From Rhodovulum kholense (GTDB lineage: Bacteria; Pseudomonadota; Alphaproteobacteria; Rhodobacterales; Rhodobacteraceae), in NCBI RefSeq assembly GCF_003053725.1, contig NZ_QAYC01000004.1, positions 1 through 64,000 of the forward strand: a DNA stretch of 64,000 nt, written 5' to 3'. Below, in pieces: positions 1 to 8,355 of the stretch (positions are counted from its first letter, which is position 1; every line of letters begins with the position of its first letter). The notes beneath the pieces are model-generated. The model was not told the origin of the DNA. It was given only the letters and a program-made list of their open reading frames with translations, and ran no database searches. A program made the position numbers and the translations under genes.

Positions 1-72
1 GTGCGCGGCCTCGACTGCATCGACGGCACGCCGCTGGTCGATCTCAAGCCCGAATTCGGACTGCTGCCATGA
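1..72 (+). CDS. trmO: tRNA (adenine37-N6)-methyltransferase TrmO/TsaA, C-terminal end (partial)
   Basis: Only the last 23 residues are inside the window. They include RGLDCIDGTPLVDLKPEF, which matches the conserved C-terminal block of the TsaA/TrmO (YaeB, VirR-type) family. That family N6-methylates t6A37 in threonine tRNAs using S-adenosylmethionine. The stop codon TGA overlaps the ATG of the next gene (ATGA), so the iron ABC genes are probably translated from the same message. The 5' part of the gene is off the window, so nothing can be said about its integrity. Confidence 0.65.
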   Translation: MRGLDCIDGTPLVDLKPEFGLLP

Positions 73-1115
73 GGCGCCTTCGCCTGACCGCGCTGGTGGC
101 CGGGGCGCTTGCCCTGGCGGCGGCGGCGGCGCTGGCCGCCGAAACGCACACGATCACCGACGCCACCGGCCGCCAGATCGAGGTGCCGAACGACCCCAGG
201 CGGGTCTTCGCGGCGGGCCCGCCGGCGGCGACGCTGCTTTACACGCTGAAACCCGATGCCATGGTCGGCTGGCCGCGCGCGCCGGGCGCCGAGGACCTGC
301 CTTTCCTGCGGCCCGAGACGCGCGATCTGCCCGCGCTTGGCCGGCTGACCGGCAAGGGCGACACGGTGAACCTTGAGGTGCTGCTGTCAGCTCGGCCCGA
401 CCTGATCGTCGATTACGGCACGGTGACCGCCACCTATCGCGACCTGGCCCGGAGGGTGCAGGCGCAGACCGGCACCCCCTATGCCCTGATCGACGGGTCG
501 CTGCCGACGATCCCCGCCACCCTGCGCAGGCTTGGCGACCTGCTGGCCGAGCCCGAGCGGGGCGGGACCCTGGCCGCCTATGCCGAGGCGACCTTCGCCG
601 AGATCGACGCGATCCTGGCCGCCGTCCCCGAGGACCGGCGCCCGAGCGTCTATCTGGCACGCGGCCCCGAGGGGATCGAGACAGCCGCGCGGGGCTCGAT
701 CAATGCCGAGATCATCGACCGGGTCGGCGGCCGGAACGTGGTCGGGGCCGGGCCGGACGGCCTCCTGACCGTATCGCCGGAACAGGTGCAGGCCTGGGCG
801 CCCGAGGTGATCGTGACCATCGACGCGGATTTCGCGGCGCATGTCAGCGCGATGCCCGAATGGCAGGGCGTTCCGGCGGTGCGAGACGGGCAGGTCTATC
901 TGGCGCCGTCCGCCCCTTTCGGCTTCATCGACAGCCCGCCTTCGGTCAACCGCCTGATCGGGCTGAAATGGCTGGCCGAGAAGCTGTATCCCGAAGAGGC
1001 CCGCATCGACATCGAGGCCGAGGTGACCCGGTTCTACACGCTTTTCTACGGCGTGACGCCCGACCGGGCGGCGCTGGACGGGCTTCTGGGTACCGCCGGG
1101 CATCCGGGTGAGTGA
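69..1115 (+). CDS. Iron-siderophore-type ABC transporter periplasmic binding protein
   Basis: Encodes 348 aa with a clear signal peptide (Arg-rich start, Ala/Leu core, cleavage near residue 24). The mature part is a TroA/FepB/BtuF-type class III binding protein. It starts with a beta strand containing TDATGRQIEVP and the typical DPRRVFAAGP turn, and carries the paired lobes of a substrate-binding protein for metal chelates. It would deliver ferric siderophore (or cobalamin) to the permease encoded next. It overlaps the permease gene by 8 bp and the upstream trmO stop by 4 bp. The substrate cannot be fixed from sequence. The facing TonB receptor makes a ferric siderophore most likely, and no cobalamin riboswitch is visible. 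Confidence 0.85.
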   Translation: MRRLRLTALVAGALALAAAAALAAETHTITDATGRQIEVPNDPRRVFAAGPPAATLLYTLKPDAMVGWPRAPGAEDLPFLRPETRDLPALGRLTGKGDTVNLEVLLSARPDLIVDYGTVTATYRDLARRVQAQTGTPYALIDGSLPTIPATLRRLGDLLAEPERGGTLAAYAEATFAEIDAILAAVPEDRRPSVYLARGPEGIETAARGSINAEIIDRVGGRNVVGAGPDGLLTVSPEQVQAWAPEVIVTIDADFAAHVSAMPEWQGVPAVRDGQVYLAPSAPFGFIDSPPSVNRLIGLKWLAEKLYPEEARIDIEAEVTRFYTLFYGVTPDRAALDGLLGTAGHPGE

Positions 1116-2100
1116 GCGCGCGGCACCGCCCTTGCTGGCGCTGGGTCTGGCCGGAGCGTTGGCGACAGGGGCGATGCTGGGACCCTACCCGCTGTCGCCC
1201 GTCGATGTGGCCGACACGCTGATCGGCCACCCGCCCGACCCGCAAGCCGCCATCGTGCTGTGGAACATCCGTCTGCCGAGGGTCGTGGCGGCGGCCCTGA
1301 TCGGCGCCGCGCTGGCCGCGGCGGGTGCGGCCTATCAGACGGTCTTTCGCAACCCGCTGGTCGCGCCCGACATCCTGGGCGTGTCGCAGGGTGCCGGGTT
1401 CGGGGCGGTGCTGGGCATCCTGCTGGGCCTGCCGGTGCTGGCGATCCAGCTGATGGGGTTCGCCTTCGGGATCGGCACCATCGCTCTGGTCATGGCCATC
1501 GCGCTGGCGCTGCGCGGCATGGGGCAGGTGCTGGTCGTCGTGCTGTGCGGCATGGCGGTCGCGGCCCTTGCCGGGGCGGGGATCTCGCTGGTCAAGCTGA
1601 TGGCCGATCCAGACGACCAGTTGCCCGCGATCACCTTCTGGCTGATGGGCAGCCTTGCCGGGATCAAGCAGGCCGATGTCGCCGCCGCTCTGCCCGCGAT
1701 TGTCGCGGGCCTTCTTCCGCTGATCGCGCTGCGTTGGCGGATCGGTCTGCTGGCGCTCGGCGATGACGAGGCGCGGACCCTGGGCGTCGAAGCCGGGCGG
1801 CTGCGGCTTCTGGTGATCCTGTCGGCCACGCTGGTGACCGCCGCGGCAGTATCGGTCGCGGGCGTGATCGGCTGGGTCGGGCTGATGGTGCCGCATATGG
1901 CGCGGCTGATCACCGGCCCGCGCTTCGACCGGCTGCTGCCGGTGGCGCTGGCGATGGGGGCCGCGCTGATGGTGCTGGTCGACGCGGCGGCCCGGTGCAT
2001 CGCCCAGCAGGAGGTGCCGCTGGGCATCCTCACGGCGGTTCTCGGCGGCCCGGTTTTCCTGTGGCTGTTGGCACGGGGAGGACGGACATGGGCCGAGTGA
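1108..2100 (+). CDS. FecCD/BtuC-family ABC transporter permease
   Basis: Encodes 330 aa from a GTG start inside the end of the binding-protein gene. The hydrophobic profile suggests about 9-10 membrane segments, as usual for FecCD permeases. Family motifs are visible: RLPRVVAAALIGAALAAAG near residue 53, the FRNPLVAPDILGVSQGAGFG block near 80-100, and GVIGWVGLMVPHMARL in the C-terminal third, which contacts the ATPase. It forms the inner-membrane channel of the siderophore importer with the ATPase that follows. The ATPase start ATG (2088) lies inside its 3' end, giving a 13-bp overlap. Confidence 0.9.
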   Translation: MSERAAPPLLALGLAGALATGAMLGPYPLSPVDVADTLIGHPPDPQAAIVLWNIRLPRVVAAALIGAALAAAGAAYQTVFRNPLVAPDILGVSQGAGFGAVLGILLGLPVLAIQLMGFAFGIGTIALVMAIALALRGMGQVLVVVLCGMAVAALAGAGISLVKLMADPDDQLPAITFWLMGSLAGIKQADVAAALPAIVAGLLPLIALRWRIGLLALGDDEARTLGVEAGRLRLLVILSATLVTAAAVSVAGVIGWVGLMVPHMARLITGPRFDRLLPVALAMGAALMVLVDAAARCIAQQEVPLGILTAVLGGPVFLWLLARGGRTWAE

Positions 2101-2921
2101 CGCCGCTGGTCGAGGCGCGCGGGCTGGCCGTGGGTCATGGCGGGCGGGCGCTGCTTGAGGAGGTGGGGCTTGGCCTTCACCGCGGGCGCATCCTTTGCCT
2201 TCTCGGTCCGAACGGGGTCGGCAAGACCACGCTTTTCCGCACGCTGCTGGGCCTGATGCCGCCGCTGGGCGGCGCGGTCTTTCTGGGCGGGCGCCCGCTT
2301 TCGGATCTCAGCCGGGCCGAGATCGCCCAGCGGCTGGCCTATGTGCCCCAGACCCTGACGACACCCTTTGCCTGGCGCGCCCTCGATCTGGTCCTGATGG
2401 GGGCGGCAGCGCGGCTTGGTCCCTTCGCCCGGCCGGGCGCGGCCGAGATCGCGCGCGCCGAGGCGGCGCTGGCCCTTCTGGGGATCGACGATCTCGGCCC
2501 GGTCGAGATCACGCGGCTGTCGGGCGGACAACGGCAGATGGTGCTGATCGCCCGCGCCATCGCCCAGGGCGCCGAGGCCGTCGCGATGGACGAACCCACC
2601 GCCAGCCTCGATTTCGCCAACCGCATCCGCGTGGGCAAGGCGATCCGGGGTCTGGCCGCGCGCGGGATCGGCGTGCTGCTTTGCACCCATGACCCCGATC
2701 AGGCCGCCGATCTGGGCGACGAGGCGGTTCTGATCGAACCCGGCGGTGTTCTGGCGGCGGGCCCCGCCGCCGAAGTCATGACCGCCGCGCGGATGACCCG
2801 TCTTTACGACATCCCGGTCCGGCGCGACTCCCTGCCCGGAGGACGGCTGCATTTCTCCGGCCCCTCCGGCCGAGGAGACGAAGGCCCCGTTGCCGGGACC
2901 TCTGCCGGTCAGAACGTGTAG
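2088..2921 (+). CDS. ABC transporter ATP-binding protein (FepC/BtuD type)
   Basis: Encodes 277 aa from ATG 2088. An earlier in-frame start would add 31 residues that do not look like the family, and an RBS-like GGGGAGGA sits just upstream of 2088. Walker A is GPNGVGKTT at about 40-48, the signature LSGGQRQ at about 144-150, Walker B AVAMDEP at about 164-170, and the switch histidine is in CTHDPDQ. It energises the FecCD permease. Its 3' end overlaps the end of the oppositely oriented TonB receptor gene by 13 bp (stops at 2919-2921 and 2909-2911), so the two units converge with no room for a separate terminator. Confidence 0.9.
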   Translation: MGRVTPLVEARGLAVGHGGRALLEEVGLGLHRGRILCLLGPNGVGKTTLFRTLLGLMPPLGGAVFLGGRPLSDLSRAEIAQRLAYVPQTLTTPFAWRALDLVLMGAAARLGPFARPGAAEIARAEAALALLGIDDLGPVEITRLSGGQRQMVLIARAIAQGAEAVAMDEPTASLDFANRIRVGKAIRGLAARGIGVLLCTHDPDQAADLGDEAVLIEPGGVLAAGPAAEVMTAARMTRLYDIPVRRDSLPGGRLHFSGPSGRGDEGPVAGTSAGQNV

Positions 2922-4996
2922 GCGGTGGTCAGGTAGAACGTCCGGCCCGCCTCGGGAAAGCCCTCGACCAGCTCGTAATTCTTGTCGAGGGCGTTCCGGA
3001 CCCCGAAAACGATGCTGGCCCGGTCGCTGGCCTTCCATTCCATGTCGAGGTTCAGCAGACCGAACCCGGCATTCCGGGTATAGGACACGTCGGTCGGATC
3101 GGCCGGCTGGATCGCGCTGTCGGACAGCCGCGAACTGGACAGTTCCAGCGACGGCGCGATCGAGAAGCTGTCGGTCGCCTGCCAGTCGAGCCGCAGATAG
3201 GCGCTGTGGCGCGGCGTGTCCGTGGCCTTCAGGCCGGGGCGGACCGGATCGGTGATGTCGCGGTCGAGATAGGTGTAGTTGGCCGACAGGGCCAGGCTGT
3301 CGGTCAGGTCGGTGCGGGCGCCGATCTCAAAGCCCGCATAGGTCCCGTCGCCGACATTCTGGTTCTGCGACAGGCCGACCCCGACGTTCAGCGACTGGAT
3401 CGTGTCGTCGATCTCGCTGTAGAACAGAGCCGTCTCGACCGCGACCGGCCCCAGATCGCCGCGATAGCCGACCTCGGCGGTCAGGGCGCGCTCGGCATCG
3501 AGATCGGGGTTCGGCACGGCGGTTCCGAAGCGGGAGCTGTAGCGCTCGAAGAGGGTCGGAAAGCGGGTCCGCGACGACAGGCTGGCATGGTATTCGCCGC
3601 CCGCCGTAGGCGACCAGATCGCCGCCAGCTGCCAGTTCACGGCGTTAGACGACCCGACCGGTTCGCCGTAATCGGTGCTGGTGCGGCTTGCCGACAGGAC
3701 CTCGGCCCGGTCGAAGCTGAGCCCGCCCACGAGGCTCAGGTCGTCGCGCAGCTGAAAGCGGTCCTCAAGGGCGAAGGACAGGGTCCGTTCCCGGCTGGTC
3801 TCGGTCGGGTCGGGGATACTGTTGATATCGGGGCGCGACAGCTGGATGTCGCGGTGCCGGTCATAACGGTAGTGGAACGCCGATGTCAGCGTGTTCCGCT
3901 CGCCGATATCCGAGCCAAGCTCGAGGGTCCCGCCCCAGGCCGTGTCGTCATAGGTGCTGTCGAAGGCCCGCCCGACGGTCTGGCTGCTATGGGTGTAATC
4001 GTCATAGGCCGAGAGCACGTTGTCGAACTGGTGGTGGAAGAGCTTGGTCTTCAGCCAGGCGCCGCCCCCCAGATCGGTGGTCGAATAGAAGGTCAGCCCT
4101 TCGAGATCCCATTCCGGCCATTCCCAGTCGCGCTGATAGCTGGCGCCGACCGGCAGCGGCGCGGGCGTGATGCCCCGCACCGGCTGATCGACATTGTAGG
4201 GGGCGTTCTTCGAGCCCTCCTGCCGGGTATAGCTCAGCACGTATTCGTCGGTCGAATTGGGGGTATAGCCGAATTTCAGGTTCAGGCGGCTGTCTTCGCT
4301 GTCGGAATAGTCGCGATGTCCCGCCCCCTGAACGTCCGTCGGCGTGTAGTCGCGCGACAGGTAGTATCCGTCGTTGTCGCGCGTGAGGTAGCTGCCCTGC
4401 ACGAAGAACCGGTCCATCCGGCTGCCCAGCGACAAATAGCCGGTGCGGGTCGTCACGTCGCCGCGGTTGCCGGCTTCCAGCCCGACCCGTGCCTCGCCTT
4501 CGAAGACTTCGGTCGGTTGCCGCGTGACCAGGTTGATCGCGCCGCCCATGCCACCCGGACCGTTCAGCACCGAGACATAGCCCTTCTGGATCTGGGTTTC
4601 CGCAAGATCCGGGGTCAGGAAGCGCCCGAAGTCGAGCCGGTTGTCCGCAGGCAGGTAGACACGGATCCCGTCGACGTAAAGCGGCACCTGAAAGCGGTCG
4701 AAGCCGCGCACGAAGATCAGCCGCTCGTTGCGCGACCCGCCGGTATTGCCGACCGAGACGCCGGGCAGCGTGCGCAGGGCGTCATCCAGCGTGGCGCGGT
4801 TGGTGCGCTTGATCTCTTCGGCGCCGACCGTGCTGCTGGTGCCGCCCTGCGTCGCCTCGTCGGACGACCGGACGACGATCTCGCCAAGCGCGAAGACCTC
4901 GTCCGGCTTGTCCGAGGACTGCTGGGCAAGGGCAGGAAGGCCGAGGCCGCACGATACCAGACAGCCGGTTCGCACCAGCCGTAGAAGCAATGACAT
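2909..4996 (-). CDS. TonB-dependent siderophore receptor
   Basis: Encodes 695 aa with a signal peptide (cleavage after PALAQ, about residue 25) and a TonB-box-like GEIVV at about 38-42. The plug domain has the typical LDDALRTLPGVSVGN, FVRGFDRFQVPLYVDGIRV and LNGPGGMGGAINLVTRQP segments, followed by a 22-strand barrel ending in an aromatic residue (AYTF). It would bind an iron chelate at the outer membrane and pass it to the periplasmic binding protein encoded at 69-1115. It faces that ABC operon tail to tail. The region just upstream holds the AT-rich dyad described separately, next to the edge of a decayed mobile element. Confidence 0.9.
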   Translation of the reverse strand: MSLLLRLVRTGCLVSCGLGLPALAQQSSDKPDEVFALGEIVVRSSDEATQGGTSSTVGAEEIKRTNRATLDDALRTLPGVSVGNTGGSRNERLIFVRGFDRFQVPLYVDGIRVYLPADNRLDFGRFLTPDLAETQIQKGYVSVLNGPGGMGGAINLVTRQPTEVFEGEARVGLEAGNRGDVTTRTGYLSLGSRMDRFFVQGSYLTRDNDGYYLSRDYTPTDVQGAGHRDYSDSEDSRLNLKFGYTPNSTDEYVLSYTRQEGSKNAPYNVDQPVRGITPAPLPVGASYQRDWEWPEWDLEGLTFYSTTDLGGGAWLKTKLFHHQFDNVLSAYDDYTHSSQTVGRAFDSTYDDTAWGGTLELGSDIGERNTLTSAFHYRYDRHRDIQLSRPDINSIPDPTETSRERTLSFALEDRFQLRDDLSLVGGLSFDRAEVLSASRTSTDYGEPVGSSNAVNWQLAAIWSPTAGGEYHASLSSRTRFPTLFERYSSRFGTAVPNPDLDAERALTAEVGYRGDLGPVAVETALFYSEIDDTIQSLNVGVGLSQNQNVGDGTYAGFEIGARTDLTDSLALSANYTYLDRDITDPVRPGLKATDTPRHSAYLRLDWQATDSFSIAPSLELSSSRLSDSAIQPADPTDVSYTRNAGFGLLNLDMEWKASDRASIVFGVRNALDKNYELVEGFPEAGRTFYLTTAYTF

Positions 4997-5048
4997 GTCT
5001 GTCCCCCAAGTCTTGCAGACGCCGCCGCATGGCGGCGCTGCCGATTCG

Positions 5049-5600
5049 TTATATTGCCAAACTATATAGCGCTAACGATTGTGACAGTCCTGTGCCGCGC
5101 ACAGGAGAACGAAGCGGGTCCGATGCCCGCCGCCAGAGCAGATGCGTCCTGCAGTGCCCAACCGCAGGGCGCCTTGATGACGGCGGCCCCGGTGGAACGC
5201 CAGGCGAGACCTCGGGGCTCGGCCATGGTCCGGTTCCTTGGACCCCGGGCCGCCCGCGCCTGAGGGTCCGCCACCGCGTCTTTGCAATCGTTTCGCGCAT
5301 CTCGGGATCCGCATCGTCACAGCGACCGGCCCCTATCAGGACCATGCGGAACACCCTGTCCGAATGCCTGGCCAACCGGATCAGATGCTCTCCGCTGGGC
5401 CCGCGCTCTTCGGCGAACCAGTATTCCACGGTCCGCTCGCTTGCCCCGGTCCAGCGCATCGCCGTCTTGATCGCGCGATGGGTCGAGCCAAGCTCAAGCC
5501 GCAACGCCATGGCCAGCGTCCCGCGATAGCCGACCGTTTCCGGGCGAAGCTGCACAATTGTGCCCTTCTCCGGCACAACTGTGCCCATCTCGATCCGCAT
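5049..5600 (-). CDS. Small helix-turn-helix protein of the recombinase/ParB mobile module
   Basis: The start ATG at 5600 is chosen because GGAGGAGG sits 8 nt upstream. The frame runs 183 codons. Residues about 30-90 hold a conserved block (LELGSTHRAIKTAMRWTGAS, then SERTVEYWFAEERGPSGEHL) that reads as a DNA-binding HTH. From memory, similar small proteins lie divergent from serine recombinases in Alphaproteobacteria. The part after about residue 110 is Pro/Arg-rich and overlaps the promoter zone of the TonB receptor, so it is probably read-through after loss of the true stop. It is likely a regulator or accessory DNA-binding factor of the element. Function is inferred from position only. Confidence 0.5.
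   Translation of the reverse strand: MRIEMGTVVPEKGTIVQLRPETVGYRGTLAMALRLELGSTHRAIKTAMRWTGASERTVEYWFAEERGPSGEHLIRLARHSDRVFRMVLIGAGRCDDADPEMRETIAKTRWRTLRRGRPGVQGTGPWPSPEVSPGVPPGPPSSRRPAVGHCRTHLLWRRASDPLRSPVRGTGLSQSLALYSLAI
5050..5068 (-). promoter_or_regulatory. AT-rich dyad upstream of the TonB receptor gene
   Basis: TATAT-N9-ATATA (positions 5050-5054 and 5064-5068) lies about 55-70 bp upstream of the receptor ATG at 4996. It is unusually A/T-rich for this window. It could carry the promoter and an operator for iron control. No exact match to a regulator consensus I can vouch for is present. The site lies within the last codons of the HTH reading frame of the neighbouring mobile remnant, which suggests that frame's tail is not genuine coding sequence. 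Confidence 0.3.
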
Positions 5601-5725
5601 CTCTGCATCCTCCTCCGATAAGACTTCGCGAAGGACATGAGAAACGGCCGTTCGGATTGGCGCCCATTCCTCGGAAAAGGGCCAGTCGCCGGGATCGGCC
5701 CGAATGATCGCATCGGGAGGCGGTC

Positions 5726-7567
5726 GTGGCCCGGGCAAGTCGACCCAGTTCCGAGAGGACCGACCGCCTGCTGGCTGCGGACTACGTCCGGATGTCGACC
5801 GAGCATCAGCAATACTCCACCCGGAACCAGGCGCAGACCATCCGCGACTACGCCAAGCGGCGCGGCATCAGGATTGTCAGAACCTATTCGGACGGCGCGA
5901 AAAGCGGGCTGGTCATCGGCGGCAGGATGGCCCTGCAGCAGATGATCGCCGACGTCGAATCCGGCGCGGCCGAATTCAGCGTGATCCTTGTCTATGACGT
6001 CACCCGCTGGGGGTGATTCCAGGACATGGATGAATCGGCCTATGACGAATACCGCTGCCGGAAGGTCGGCATGCAGGTCGCCTATTTCGCCGAGCTGTTT
6101 GAAAACGACGGATCGCCGACCTCGACCATCGTGAAAAGCGTCAAGCGGGCCATGGCCGGCGAATACAGCCGCGAGCTGTCGGTCAAGGTCTTCGCGGGCC
6201 AATGCTGCCTGATCGAGCCGGGATACCGGCAGGGCGGCCCGGCGGGCGTCGGGTTGCGCCGCGCGCTGCTCAATGACCGTGGCGAGGTGAAGACCGAACT
6301 GAACCGCGGCAAGCACAAGAGCCTTCAGACCGATCGCGTCGTTCTGGTTCCGGGACCGGATGACGAGGTTCGGACGGTGCGCTGGATCTACGACCGCTTT
6401 CTCATGCAAGGCCGGACCGAGGACGAGATCGCGGCCGAGTTGAACGCGCGCGGCATCCTCACCGATCTGGGGCGGGCCTGGCCCCGCGCGACGGTCCGCC
6501 AGATCCTGACCAGTGAGAAATACATCGGCAACAACGTCTGCAATCGCCGATCCGTCAAGTTGAGGCGCAAGCGGGTCGCCAACGCCCCCGACATTTGGAT
6601 CCGCGCGGACGGCGCCTTCGAGGCCATTGTCGACCCAAGGCGGTTCCGACAGGTGCAGGCCGTCGTCGCGGCGCGCAACCGCCGCTTTTCGGATGAAGAA
6701 ATGCTGGAACGCCTGACCCGGCTGTTTCAACGCCATGGCGACATCTCGGGGCCGGTGATCGACGAGGCCGAAGGGATGCCGTCGAGCGGCGCCTATGCCC
6801 ACCGCTTCGGCAGCCTGCTCAGGGCCTATTCCCTCGTCGGCGTCACCCCGGATCGCGACTATCGCTATATCGAAGCCAACCGCCTGTTGCGCCAGATGCA
6901 CGGCGAAGCCGGGACCAAGGCGCAGATCGTTCCGATCGCTGCAATCACCTTGGAAAATCCTCGCGAGCGGTCGGAAAAGACGTTTCGCGCCCCGGTGGAC
7001 AGTATTGGAAAGGTGGGGCGGAAAAAGCCGCTCACGGTGGCCCGGGACGATGCCGGGGCCGCAGATGGCTATCGCCTGGTCTGCGGGCAGGGTCGGATGG
7101 AAGCGTATATCGCGCTGGGCGAAACCCATATCCCGGCCATCGTCGTGGACGCGACCGAGGTCGAACGACTTCTACGCAGCGGGATCGAGAGCATTGCCCG
7201 CCGTCAGCAGCGATCGCTCGAGTTGCTGCAGGATATCGCCATTCTCAGGAACCGCGGATATTCGGACCCGAAGATCGCCGAAAAGACCGGGCCGTCCCGG
7301 TCCTGCATCCATGAAATCGGCGAGCTCATCGCCAACGGCGAGGAGCGGTTGCTGATCGCGGTCGAAACCGGCCGGATGCCCCTGAGCGTCGCGCTTTATA
7401 TCGCCCGGGCGGAAGAGAAGGATGTGCAGAAGGCGCTGGAGGCAGCCTATGCCTCGGGTGAATTGCGGGGCAAGAAGCTGCTGGAAGCACGGCGGCTGGT
7501 GGAACTGCGCCACCGGCATGGCAAGAAAAAAGTGTTGCACCCACAAAGCGATCTGCGGTGCGGATGA
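5726..7567 (+). pseudogene. Serine recombinase with in-frame TGA, fused by deletion to a ParB-like protein
   Basis: One continuous frame from GTG 5726 to 7567, broken only by TGA at 6014-6016. The N-terminal piece has the resolvase core AADYVRMSTEHQQYS with nucleophilic Ser, then YDVTRWG-stop-FQDMDESAYDEYR. Family members have Arg (CGA) where the TGA sits, so this is a C-to-T nonsense change. The Recombinase domain follows (RGILTDLGRAWPRATVRQIL). Near nt 6905-6930 the usual C-terminal part is missing and the frame passes straight into a ParB/RepB-like domain (VPIAAITLENPRERS, RLVCGQGRMEAYIALGE, then an HTH). An intact copy would be two genes. Both partners are therefore probably non-functional, unless translation restarts at ATG 6026. 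Confidence 0.85.
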
Positions 7568-8310
7568 CATCGGCGGCGCTGGTCCGGGCCTATCGGATCC
7601 AGGCAGAACGCCAGCAGGACATGATCCGCAGGGCCCAGTCCACGCGTGATCACCGGCCGTTCCTCGACGCGGCGTTTCAGTCCCAGCTCGGGGACGGGAA
7701 CTTTGTGACCCTCCTTCGGGCCGAGAGACTGGCTTCCCTGCCAAGCAAGGTGGTCGACGGCCTCAAGGAACATCGGGCCAAAACGCCCCCGCCCAAGGGA
7801 CCGGGCTTCGAGCCGACCCCGCGTCAGATCCCGATCACCGGCATCCTGCCGCTGACGCAACTGCCGAGCACGGTTCCAAAGGGTCGGCAATATGCACAGA
7901 TCGCCGCATCCATCCGCGAGGCCGGCCTGATCGAACTGCTCGTGGTCGCGCGCGCACGGCAGCAGGATGGCACCTTCAACCTGCTCGACGGCCCTGTCCG
8001 GCTCCATGTCCTGAAGGAGATAGGCCCCGACGCCGTCACCAGCCTGGTCGCCACCGACGACGCGTCCTTCACCTGCAACAAACGCATCGGTCGCCTTGCC
8101 ACGATCCAGGAGCACAAGATGATCCTGCGCGCCATCGGGCATGGCGCGCCCGAGGCCCGTATCATCGCGGCCCTGAATGTGGATGTGGCACTGATCCGGC
8201 GAAAGCGGACGCTGCTGAACGGTATCTGCCCCGAGGCGATCGGCATCATGGCCGCGGTCTCCGAGCAGCCAGTCGACATCTGCCAGGCTGCACAAAGATG
8301 CATGTGCGCC
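7564..8310 (+). pseudogene. Second ParB/RepB-like protein, C-terminally truncated
   Basis: ATG 7564 overlaps the stop of the preceding ParB-like frame (ATGA). The N-terminus (SAALVRAYRIQAERQQDMIR, then GDGNFVTLLRAERLASLP) and a ParB-like segment (TGILPLTQLPSTVPKGRQYA, NLLDGPVRLHVLKEIG) followed by an HTH (KRIGRLATIQEHKMILRAIG) resemble the RepB C-terminal-domain proteins that follow recombinase-ParB pairs in Alphaproteobacteria. Recognisable similarity fades at about nt 8300. The frame then runs to 8859 antisense to the XRE regulator, so the native C-terminal region of about 50 residues is lost. The end given is where family-like sequence stops, not a stop codon. Confidence 0.6.
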
Positions 8311-8355
8311 GATGCGATCGCCGACCCGACCCGGAGTGGACGCCGGGAAGCAGTG

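Larger units (their letters stand above)
5049..8310. mobile_element. Decayed integrative module: HTH, serine recombinase, ParB-like 1, ParB-like 2
   Basis: A 3.3-kb block sits between two housekeeping-type transporter loci. Divergent from an HTH gene, a serine recombinase is followed by two ParB/RepB-like genes with overlapping stop and start. Each member carries damage: loss of the HTH stop, a nonsense codon at 6014, a deletion fusing recombinase to ParB near 6920, and truncation of the last gene near 8310. No target duplication or attachment site could be seen at the edges. The block has interrupted whatever lay between the TonB receptor and the XRE regulator. Confidence 0.6.

Noticed and set aside
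4997-5250. Cobalamin riboswitch or similar leader before the TonB receptor.
   Set aside because: No conserved box or recognisable fold was seen. The region overlaps a decayed gene and is only A/T-rich near 5050.
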